Positions 1-5,760 of a stretch of 5,760 nt of DNA are shown here, in pieces; within the stretch, counting starts at the first letter, position 1, and the number at the start of each line of letters is the position of its first letter. Made by a program: the position numbers and the translations under genes. The notes beneath the pieces are model-generated. The model saw nothing but the letters and a program-made list of their open reading frames with translations. It ran no database searches and was not told the DNA's origin. This stretch comes from an uncultured Oscillospiraceae bacterium (lineage in GTDB: Bacteria; Bacillota; Clostridia; Oscillospirales; Oscillospiraceae), in assembly GCA_934621665.1 (NCBI GenBank), contig CAKTUT010000112.1, positions 1-5,760 on the forward strand, in the 5' to 3' direction.

Positions 1-1960
1 GCTTCATGTTGCCCGTGCCGGAGGCCTCCTTGCCAGCGATGGAAATCTGCTCGGAGAGGTCTGCCGCCGGGATGATAATCTCGGCCAGCGACACCTTATA
101 GTCCTCCACAAACACAACCTTCAGCAGATCTCTTGTCTGTGGGTCATTGTTGACCAGCTTCGACACCGCCACAATCAGGCTGATGATCTGCTTTGCGCGG
201 ATATAGCCCGCCGAGGCCTTGGCCGCAAAGACAAACGTACGCGGCACATATTTGCCGTTCGGGTTGTCCTTGATCTGCAAGTACAGGCTGAGGATATGCA
301 GAACGTTTAGCAGCTGGCGCTTATACTCATGCAGGCGCTTGACCTGCACGTCAAACAGGCTGTCGGGGCTGACGGCCACGCCGCCCACACGGGCGATATA
401 GTCGGCCAGCTGCTGCTTTTTCACGCGCTTGACGCGCTGCAAAGCGTCAATTACCTGCTTGTCGTCCTGATAGGCCAACAGCTTTTCAAGCTCGCGCGCA
501 TCGCGCGTAAAGCCGTCGCCGATCAGTCCGCGCAGAAGTCCCGTCAGTTCGGGGTTTGCCTGACACAGCCAGCGCCGGTAGGCGATGCCGTTTGTGACGT
601 TGGTAAAGCCTGCGGGATTCATGTTGTAATAGTCGCGGAAAATTGTTGTCTCCAGAATCTGCGTATGAAGCTTTGACACACCGTTTACCATATGGCAGCA
701 GGCAAGGCAGAGGTTTGCCATGCGCACCTCGCCGTTTGCAATCACGGCCATATAGTCCCACTTGCCGGGGTCGTTCGGATAAACCTGGTGCAGCCGCAGC
801 ATCAGGCGGCGGTTAATTTCCTCCGTAATGCCATAGATGCGCGGCATCTGCTCGCGGAACAGATCAACGCTCCAGCGCTCCAGCGCCTCCTGCATGACGG
901 TATGGTTTGTATACGAAAGCGTCCGGCACGTGATGTCCCACGCCTCGTCCCAGCCGAATTCATACTCGTCCACCAGCAGCCGCATCAGCTCCGGTACACA
1001 CAGCGCCGGATGGGTGTCGTTGATGTGGATGGCAACCTTGTCGGCAAGGTTTTTGAGCGTATGATACTGCTTGAGATGCGCTTTCAGGATGCTTTGCAGC
1101 GACGCCGACACCAGCAGATACTGCTGCCGCAGGCGCAGGCGCTTGCCCTCAATGTGATCGTCGGCGGGATAAAGCACTTTGGAAATCGTCTCAGCCATGG
1201 TGTTCTGCTCCAGCGCGCGGACGTAGTCGCCGCGCGAGAACGCCGCCATATCAAAGCTCTGCGGCAGACACGCGCTCCAAAGCGTCAGCTTGTTGACGGC
1301 CTGCGATCCATAGCCGGAGATGAACATATCGTGCGGCACGGCCGTAACGGCGTGATAGTCGGTCTGGCTGGCGCGGAACTTGCCATTCTCATCCACCCAT
1401 TCGTGTACCTGACCGCCGAAGCGAACCTCAACCGCGTCGTCCTTGCGTGCGCGCAGCCACACATCACCCATTTCCAGCCAGTCGTCGGGGAACTCCACCT
1501 GCCAGCCATCGACGATTTTCTGACGGAATATGCCGAACTCATAGCGGATGGAATAACCCGTCACCGGCAGGCCAAGGCCGGTGGCCGCGTCCATATAACA
1601 CGAGGCAAGACGGCCAAGGCCGCCGTTGCCAAGACCCGCGTCCGGTTCCATCTGGCAAAGATGCTCAAGCGAGAAGCCCTTTTGCCGCAGCAGCTCATCC
1701 ACCGTATCCAGCATTCCCAGATTGTAGAGGTTATTGCGCAGGGACGTGCCAACGAGGAACTCCATCGACATATAATAGACCTGCTTACCCTCTTTTTCGC
1801 GCACCTGCTTTGCAAATGCGGCCTGTTTTTCCTCCAGATCCATCCGGGTGAGCGTGCACACGGCACGGTAAATCTGCTGCTCCGTTGCGTCCTGCGTGTT
1901 GCATCCAAACATTCGCAGGCAAAGGTCGTTGAGTCTTGCCAGAACTTTTTCGTTTGTCAT
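1..1960 (-). CDS. glgP: Glycogen/alpha-glucan phosphorylase, 3' end cut by window edge
   Basis: This cytosolic GT35 enzyme splits terminal alpha-1,4 glucose from glycogen with inorganic phosphate, giving glucose-1-phosphate. I translated the frame by hand: 653 codons are open from the ATG at 1960-1958, against about 800 residues for bacterial family members, so roughly the last 150 are missing. Visible family signatures are YYMSMEFLVG (62-71), the glycine-rich loop LGNGGLGRLA (110-119), NDTHPAL (314-320), YTNHTV (350-355, with H353 matching the active-site His of muscle phosphorylase) and KRLHEYKRQ (541-549, phosphate-binding K/R positions). The pyridoxal-phosphate signature EASGTGNMK ends at K653, the Schiff-base lysine, which is the last complete codon. 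The N-terminus is short and has no room for the mammalian phospho-serine segment. It is the last visible gene of the operon, 7 bases after glgA. The start is preferred because it directly follows glgA and has a GAGGG upstream. No defect is visible; further downstream genes cannot be excluded. Confidence 0.97.
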   Translation of the reverse strand, partial: MTNEKVLARLNDLCLRMFGCNTQDATEQQIYRAVCTLTRMDLEEKQAAFAKQVREKEGKQVYYMSMEFLVGTSLRNNLYNLGMLDTVDELLRQKGFSLEHLCQMEPDAGLGNGGLGRLASCYMDAATGLGLPVTGYSIRYEFGIFRQKIVDGWQVEFPDDWLEMGDVWLRARKDDAVEVRFGGQVHEWVDENGKFRASQTDYHAVTAVPHDMFISGYGSQAVNKLTLWSACLPQSFDMAAFSRGDYVRALEQNTMAETISKVLYPADDHIEGKRLRLRQQYLLVSASLQSILKAHLKQYHTLKNLADKVAIHINDTHPALCVPELMRLLVDEYEFGWDEAWDITCRTLSYTNHTVMQEALERWSVDLFREQMPRIYGITEEINRRLMLRLHQVYPNDPGKWDYMAVIANGEVRMANLCLACCHMVNGVSKLHTQILETTIFRDYYNMNPAGFTNVTNGIAYRRWLCQANPELTGLLRGLIGDGFTRDARELEKLLAYQDDKQVIDALQRVKRVKKQQLADYIARVGGVAVSPDSLFDVQVKRLHEYKRQLLNVLHILSLYLQIKDNPNGKYVPRTFVFAAKASAGYIRAKQIISLIVAVSKLVNNDPQTRDLLKVVFVEDYKVSLAEIIIPAADLSEQISIAGKEASGTGNMK

Positions 1961-1967
1961 AGAATTT

Positions 1968-3404
1968 TTATCCCTCAATTGCTTTCTTGTATAGCTCCAT
2001 ATATTCCTGCGCGGGCAGCTTCCAGCTGCTGTCAATCGCCATATCGCCGCGCGCCAGCCGCAGCCACTTGTCCGGCGCGTCATAGAACAGCGCCAGCGCC
2101 CGATCAATTGCCGCAAGGAAATCATCGGCGTTGTAGCTCTGGAACGTAAAGCCGCGGCCGGCCTCACAGTCTGGATCATACGGCCAGACGGTATCGCGAA
2201 GGCCTCCGGTGGCGTTGACAACCGGAACCGCACCAAAGCGCATCGCAATCAGCTGCGACAGGCCGCATGGCTCTGCCTTTGACGGCATCAGATACAAATC
2301 CGCGCCCGCGTAGGCCAGATTTGCAATCTTCGGGTCAAATTTCAGGCACACCGCCGACTGACCGGGATAGCGGCTTTGCAGATAGCTGAGAAACCACTCA
2401 TACTTCTCCTCGCCTGTACCCACAACCAGCAGCTGCACACGCCGCTGCATCAGCCGCTCGGCGATATAGCACAGCAGGTCAATGCCCTTATGCCCCGCAA
2501 GGCGCGTAACCATAACGGCAAGCGCCGTCCCCTCATCCTCGCGCAGACCGGTCGCGCGCTGAAGCGCCAGCTTGTTCTCGCGCTTTCCCTCGCAGACGGT
2601 ATCGCCGTTATAAAACGCGGCCAGCCCCACACTTGTCTCCGGGTCAAACAGCTGCATATCAATGCCGTTCGTAATGCCCGAAAAGTATTCACCCTTTTGG
2701 CTGACAATATCGGCAAGACCATGTGCATAATACGGATAGTGCAGCTCCTGCGCATACGTCCTTGAGACGGTATTCACGCGGTCAGCCGTCACAATGGCGG
2801 CTTTCATAAAGTTGCTGCACTCGTCAAAGGCCAGAATGCCGTCGCACTCGGGCGCAAGCCCCAGCACCTCACGGTTAAAGTCCAGCCCGGCCTTGCCCTG
2901 ATACTCAATATTATGGATGGTGAACACGCTTCTCACATCCGGAAGCGCCTCATGATACTCGGTTTTCAGCAGCATCGGAATCAGCGCCGTCTGCCAGTCG
3001 TTGCAATGAATCACGTCCGGCTTCGGTCCGACAAACGCGATCGCCGCCAGGACAGCCTTGCTGAAATAGGCAAAGCGCTCGCCGTCGTCGGGCTCGCCAT
3101 AAATGCCCGCGCGGCAGAAGTAGTGCTCGTTGTCGATAAAATAAATCTTCAGTTTTTTGCGCCGCGATTTCAGCCGCAGCACGCCGACGTATTCGCGCCG
3201 CCACGCCATCTGCACCTCAAAGCTTCCCAGAAACTCCAAGTCCCACGCGCCGCTTGCCTTGATTGCGCCGTAATACGGCAGAAACAGGCTGACCTCGTTG
3301 TGCGGGATTCGGGAAAGCTCCAGCGGCAGTGCCTGCATCACGTCGCCAAGTCCGCCGGTTTTGATAAACGGCGCGGCCTCCGACGCAGCCATTGCAATTC
3401 TCAT
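1968..3404 (-). CDS. glgA: Glycogen synthase, ADP-glucose-dependent (GT5)
   Basis: GlgA transfers glucose from ADP-glucose to the non-reducing end of an alpha-1,4-glucan in the cytosol. The product is 478 residues, the usual length (about 477). The frame stays open upstream to an ATG at 3458, but I chose the ATG at 3404: it gives the family N-terminus with KTGGLGD at 15-21 (ADP-glucose-binding lysine K15), has AAAGGAG 7 bases upstream and overlaps the glgD stop. Two GT-B Rossmann domains are visible. The N-terminal one has HCNDWQTALIP (133-143) and IHNIEYQG (163-170). The C-terminal one has TRLAGHKG (300-307; R301 and K306 match E. coli R300 and K305) and KAEPCGLSQL (376-385; E378 matches catalytic E377), followed by TGGLRDTV (399-406). 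One small oddity is TVSRTYA at 212-218, where many homologues have TVSPTYA. The frame is complete, ending in TAA. The ATGA overlap with glgD suggests coupled translation with the ADP-glucose-forming subunits. Confidence 0.97.
   Translation of the reverse strand: MRIAMAASEAAPFIKTGGLGDVMQALPLELSRIPHNEVSLFLPYYGAIKASGAWDLEFLGSFEVQMAWRREYVGVLRLKSRRKKLKIYFIDNEHYFCRAGIYGEPDDGERFAYFSKAVLAAIAFVGPKPDVIHCNDWQTALIPMLLKTEYHEALPDVRSVFTIHNIEYQGKAGLDFNREVLGLAPECDGILAFDECSNFMKAAIVTADRVNTVSRTYAQELHYPYYAHGLADIVSQKGEYFSGITNGIDMQLFDPETSVGLAAFYNGDTVCEGKRENKLALQRATGLREDEGTALAVMVTRLAGHKGIDLLCYIAERLMQRRVQLLVVGTGEEKYEWFLSYLQSRYPGQSAVCLKFDPKIANLAYAGADLYLMPSKAEPCGLSQLIAMRFGAVPVVNATGGLRDTVWPYDPDCEAGRGFTFQSYNADDFLAAIDRALALFYDAPDKWLRLARGDMAIDSSWKLPAQEYMELYKKAIEG
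1972..1976 (-). promoter_or_regulatory. Weaker ribosome binding site of glgP, inside glgA end
   Basis: GAGGG formed by the last two glgA codons (Glu-Gly) is the only Shine-Dalgarno-like sequence before the glgP ATG. Its spacing of 11 bases, through an A/T-rich stretch, is longer than the 7 bases seen at the other three genes, and the match is shorter. Placement inside glgA points to expression dependent on upstream translation. Confidence 0.65.
3401..3404 (-). other. ATGA stop-start overlap of glgD and glgA
   Basis: On the minus strand the bases read ATGA: the glgA ATG (3404-3402) overlaps the glgD TGA (3403-3401). This is the classic arrangement for translational coupling and tends to keep the amounts of the two proteins linked. 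The overlap itself is read directly from the sequence; the coupling is an inference. Confidence 0.93.
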
Positions 3405-4513
3405 ACAACCGCTCCTTTGCCAATGACCAGCGGATGATCCGGTGAGCCGAGCAGGCATGTGCCGGGTTTGACCTCCACGTTCTTATCCAGAATGACATAG
3501 CGCAGCTTTGCGCCGACGCCGATGCGGCTGCCCTGCATAATCACGCTGTCGCGCACATCTGCGCCCTCGTCAATTTCCACCTCGCGGAAGATCACGCAGT
3601 TTTCCGCATAGCCAAACAGATGGCAGCCATCGGCCAGCACGCAGTTTGGCGCCTGACCGGTCTGGCCAAAGAGCGTGGGCACTGCGTCGCGAACCTTGGT
3701 ATAGATGGGAATTTCGCTGCGGAACAGGCTGTGGCGCACATCCTCGCGCAAAAGCGCCATGCTGTTGTCAAAATACTCCTGTACGCTCTCGTTGAACAGC
3801 GCCACATTACGGAACTCATAGACGTTGACCTTGAGCCGCCCCTCCAGATATTCCGGCAGCAGATAATCGCGCTCAAGATGGTATTTGCCGTGCGGCACCA
3901 TCTCGCGGATAACGGAGATGAGCTTTTTGCGATCCATGATGAACATGCTCATGCCGGTCAGATAATCCGCCGGGGCGCAGTAGCCCACCGCCATATCGAC
4001 AAGGCTTCCCTTTTCGTCCAGCTTCAGCGCCAGCTGCTGACGGCGCACGCCGTCGGTCTGCCCGCGCTTTGCAACCACCGTCACGTCGCAGCCGGAGGCA
4101 ATATGCTCCTCCACGATCTCAAGGAAGTTGATTGCGCACAGAACCGTGGTGTCGGACAAAACGACATAGTCGCTGTTGTTGCGTTCCAGAACCGGCAGCG
4201 CCGTTTGCAGTGCCTCCAGCTTGCCGCGGTACGCGCCGGTGTGGCCGGTTGCATACGGTGGCAGGAAGCGTACACCCTCGCCCAGCTGCAAGTCCCATTC
4301 CTCGCAGTTTCCAAGGTGATCCATCAGCGACTGATAGTTGTATTTTGTAATGATACCGATATCTCGGATACCGGAGTTTGCCATGTTGGAAAGGATAAAA
4401 TCGACCTGACGGTAGCGGCCGCCAAAGGGAATGGAGGCCGAAGTTCGCTCTTTTGTCAGCTCGCCCATGTTGTTGTCATAGATATTGGAAAAAATAATAC
4501 CCATTGTATCCAT
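3401..4513 (-). CDS. glgD: GlgD, ADP-glucose pyrophosphorylase-like regulatory subunit
   Basis: This 370-residue paralogue of GlgC has the nucleotidyltransferase fold at the N-terminus and hexapeptide-type beta-helix repeats at about 290-368 (for example SVIMQGSRIGVGAKL). Clear homology to GlgC is seen at PFGGRYRQVDFILSN (29-43) and LPPYATGHTGAYRG (84-97). The catalytic signatures are lost: the GGxGxRL loop is replaced by FSNIYDNNMGEL (8-19), the SGDHIY position reads LSDTTVL (119-125), the lysine matching GlgC K30 is S25, and no FxEKP motif is present. In Bacillota, GlgD is known as a non-catalytic or poorly catalytic partner that modulates GlgC in a mixed oligomer; that role is inferred here. 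The ATG at 4513 is chosen over the in-frame ATG at 4504 because GGAGGT lies 7 bases before it. The TGA stop overlaps the glgA start. The degeneracy follows the pattern of this known subfamily, so this is not a decaying pseudogene. Confidence 0.94.
   Translation of the reverse strand: MDTMGIIFSNIYDNNMGELTKERTSASIPFGGRYRQVDFILSNMANSGIRDIGIITKYNYQSLMDHLGNCEEWDLQLGEGVRFLPPYATGHTGAYRGKLEALQTALPVLERNNSDYVVLSDTTVLCAINFLEIVEEHIASGCDVTVVAKRGQTDGVRRQQLALKLDEKGSLVDMAVGYCAPADYLTGMSMFIMDRKKLISVIREMVPHGKYHLERDYLLPEYLEGRLKVNVYEFRNVALFNESVQEYFDNSMALLREDVRHSLFRSEIPIYTKVRDAVPTLFGQTGQAPNCVLADGCHLFGYAENCVIFREVEIDEGADVRDSVIMQGSRIGVGAKLRYVILDKNVEVKPGTCLLGSPDHPLVIGKGAVV
3412..3418 (-). promoter_or_regulatory. Ribosome binding site of glgA, inside glgD
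   Basis: AAAGGAG lies within the last codons of glgD, 7 bases before the ATG at 3404. It decides the glgA start against the upstream in-frame ATG at 3458, which would add 18 residues that do not resemble the family N-terminus. Together with the ATGA overlap it suggests that ribosomes finishing glgD re-initiate on glgA. Confidence 0.88.
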
Positions 4514-4520
4514 TGCGGTT

Positions 4521-4526
4521 ACCTCC
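4521..4526 (-). promoter_or_regulatory. Ribosome binding site of glgD
   Basis: GGAGGT, within the purine-rich run AGAGGGAGGT, sits in the 26-base glgC-glgD gap, 7 bases before the ATG at 4513. It decides for that start over the second in-frame ATG at 4504, which would be 16 bases away. The gap shows no hairpin or T-run, so transcription should read through. Confidence 0.88.
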
Positions 4527-4539
4527 CTCTCTTTCCGGA

Positions 4540-5724
4540 TTACAGGATCGTGCCCTCGGCAACGATCGTGCCCTCGGGGATGGTGTGATCCTTGCCGATT
4601 ACGGCGATTTTACGCTCCTCGCCGGGCGTATAATCGCCCACGTGCGCACCGGCCTTGATATGGCAGCCCTCGGCCACGATGGCACTGCGGATAACCGCAC
4701 CGTTTTCCACAGTGACGTTCGGCATGATCACGCTGTCTGTGATTTCAACGCCCTTGCCGATGGTGCAGCCGGTGGAGATGATCGAATGTTCAATCATGCC
4801 ATAGACCTCGCAGCCCTCGGCGATAAAGCTCTCATGGATTTCGGCAGATTTTGCGATGAAGCTGGACGGCATAGCCGTATTTCTGGCGTAGATCTTATTG
4901 CCGGACGTGCCGTAGATGTTAAAGGCCGGATTCTTGCCGAGCAGGTCCATATTCGCCTCCCACAAGCTCTGGATCGTGCCGACATCTTTCCAATAGCCCT
5001 CAAAGGAATAGGCCATCAGCTTGTGGCCGTCCTCCAGCAGACGCGGAATGATATTCTTGCCAAAGTCGTTTTCACTCTTGGGGTCAGCCTCATCGCGCTC
5101 AAGATACTCACGCAGAATGCTCCACTTGAAGATATAGATGCCCATCGACGCGTTGGTGCTCTTCGGCTTTTTGGGTTTCTCCTCAAATTCATAGATCGTG
5201 CCATCCTCGCGCGTGTTCATGATACCAAAGCGGGATGCCTCGCTCAGCGGCACTTCGCGAACGGCGATGGTGCAGTCGGAGTCGGTCTGCTCATGATAAC
5301 GCAGCATCTTGGCATAGTCCATCTTATAGATGTGATCACCTGAGAGAATCAGAACGTTATCCGGCTGATAGCGCTGGATAAACGGAATATTCTGATAGAT
5401 GGCGTTAGCCGTGCCCTTGTACCATTCGGAGTTTTTGCTCTTGGCATACGGAGGCAGAACCTGCACGCCGCCGTGTGAACTGTTCAGCCCCCATGGCTGG
5501 CCGTTGCCGATGTATTCGTTCAGCTCCAGCGGCTGATACTGCGTCAGAATGCCGACGGTGTCAATCTTGGAGTTGACGCAGTTGGAAAGCGGGAAATCAA
5601 TGATGCGGTACTTGCCGCCAAAGGGGACGGCAGGCTTTGCGGTGTTTTCCGTCAGGACCATCAGCCGGCTTCCCTGACCGCCGGCCAGCAGCATGGCCAC
5701 GCAGCGTTTTTTCTGGAATTGCAT
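4540..5724 (-). CDS. glgC: Glucose-1-phosphate adenylyltransferase, catalytic subunit
   Basis: GlgC makes ADP-glucose and pyrophosphate from ATP and glucose-1-phosphate, the committed and normally allosterically controlled step of bacterial glycogen synthesis. The 394-residue product compares with about 380 in Bacillus and 431 in E. coli. Catalytic features are intact: the nucleotide loop LAGGQGSRL (13-21, R20), [16 protein letters not shown] (29-44, K30), WYKGTANA (101-108), [10 protein letters not shown] (128-137, D130 matching E. coli D142), FEEKP (180-184, K183 matching the glucose-1-phosphate lysine K195), SMGIYIF (193-199) and YWKDVGT (244-250). Residues from about 290 form a left-handed beta-helix domain with hexapeptide repeats, used in oligomer contacts and regulation. 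The residues of the E. coli fructose-1,6-bisphosphate site around K39 are not conserved (N27, T28 here). The ATG at 5724 is supported by AGGAGG 7 bases upstream. The frame ends in TAA, 26 bases before glgD. It is the first gene in the window; a further upstream gene such as glgB is possible but not visible. Confidence 0.97.
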   Translation of the reverse strand: MQFQKKRCVAMLLAGGQGSRLMVLTENTAKPAVPFGGKYRIIDFPLSNCVNSKIDTVGILTQYQPLELNEYIGNGQPWGLNSSHGGVQVLPPYAKSKNSEWYKGTANAIYQNIPFIQRYQPDNVLILSGDHIYKMDYAKMLRYHEQTDSDCTIAVREVPLSEASRFGIMNTREDGTIYEFEEKPKKPKSTNASMGIYIFKWSILREYLERDEADPKSENDFGKNIIPRLLEDGHKLMAYSFEGYWKDVGTIQSLWEANMDLLGKNPAFNIYGTSGNKIYARNTAMPSSFIAKSAEIHESFIAEGCEVYGMIEHSIISTGCTIGKGVEITDSVIMPNVTVENGAVIRSAIVAEGCHIKAGAHVGDYTPGEERKIAVIGKDHTIPEGTIVAEGTIL

Positions 5725-5731
5725 ATTGGTT

Positions 5732-5737
5732 CCTCCT
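5732..5737 (-). promoter_or_regulatory. Ribosome binding site of glgC
   Basis: A consensus AGGAGG lies 7 bases before the glgC ATG on the minus strand and fixes that start. The visible leader (5725-5760) is otherwise A-rich. An ATG at 5743 in it is out of frame with glgC and has no ribosome binding site of its own in view. No promoter can be assigned because the upstream sequence is cut off. Confidence 0.9.
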
Positions 5738-5760
5738 GGTCATTATTTTTGGTTCTGTTC

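Noticed and set aside
1..1960. glgP as a truncated pseudogene
   Set aside because: The frame is open through all 653 visible codons with every active-site motif intact; it ends only because the window ends.
692..2149. Plus-strand open frame of 485 codons opposite glgP and the end of glgA
   Set aside because: It lies antisense to two certain genes, resembles no family I know, has a basic, Gln/His/Arg-rich composition expected of a shadow frame, and crosses the glgA-glgP junction. GC-rich codon use on the opposite strand suppresses stops here.
3405..3458. Upstream in-frame start that would extend glgA by 18 residues
   Set aside because: The extension overlaps glgD coding sequence, does not look like a GlgA N-terminus, and the ATG at 3404 has a well-placed ribosome binding site.
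4514..4539. Terminator or attenuator between glgC and glgD
   Set aside because: The 26-base gap has no clear inverted repeat and no T-run on the transcribed strand; it is accounted for by the glgD ribosome binding site.
3620..4588. Plus-strand open frame of 322 codons opposite glgD
   Set aside because: It is fully antisense to glgD and runs into the end of glgC. There is no recognisable domain, and the glgD reading is strongly supported by homology to GlgC.
4504..5343. Plus-strand open frame of 279 codons opposite glgC
   Set aside because: It is antisense to an intact glgC with all catalytic motifs. The hydrophobic and Asp-rich translation is the mirror of the beta-helix repeats, not a separate protein.
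5725..5760. Possible promoter or leader control element before glgC
   Set aside because: Only 36 bases are visible. The A-rich AAAAATAAT stretch vaguely resembles a -10 box but no -35 partner can be examined, and it sits too close to the ribosome binding site to be convincing.

Overview
The window carries one ordinary but well-preserved glycogen operon. All four genes lie on the minus strand and are transcribed from high to low coordinates in the order glgC, glgD, glgA, glgP. A separate, catalytically degenerate GlgD next to GlgC is typical of Bacillota, and the glgC-D-A-P order matches the Bacillus arrangement. The moderately high GC, the purine-rich AGGAGG-type ribosome binding sites and the protein character suggest a Clostridia-class organism, perhaps an Oscillospiraceae/Ruminococcaceae gut commensal. 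That placement is an inference, and the genus cannot be fixed from this sequence.

Layout, in order of transcription: a 36-base leader (5760-5725) with a strong ribosome binding site; glgC (5724-4540), the catalytic ADP-glucose pyrophosphorylase; a 26-base gap with a strong ribosome binding site; glgD (4513-3401), a pyrophosphorylase-like probable regulatory subunit; a 4-base ATGA overlap; glgA (3404-1968), glycogen synthase; a 7-base gap; and glgP (1960 to beyond base 1), glycogen phosphorylase, cut by the window edge exactly at its pyridoxal-phosphate lysine. I translated the glgP frame codon by codon: 653 uninterrupted codons are visible.

Together the genes make and recycle glycogen. GlgC, probably with GlgD, converts glucose-1-phosphate and ATP into ADP-glucose. 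GlgA adds the glucose to a growing alpha-1,4-glucan. GlgP removes it again as glucose-1-phosphate. A branching enzyme (glgB) would complete the pathway and may lie outside the window. There are no RNA genes, mobile elements, CRISPR arrays, terminators or notable repeats that I can support, and no gene-free stretch longer than 36 bases. I found no undescribed system. The points worth a second look concern subunit specialisation, allostery and translational coupling.
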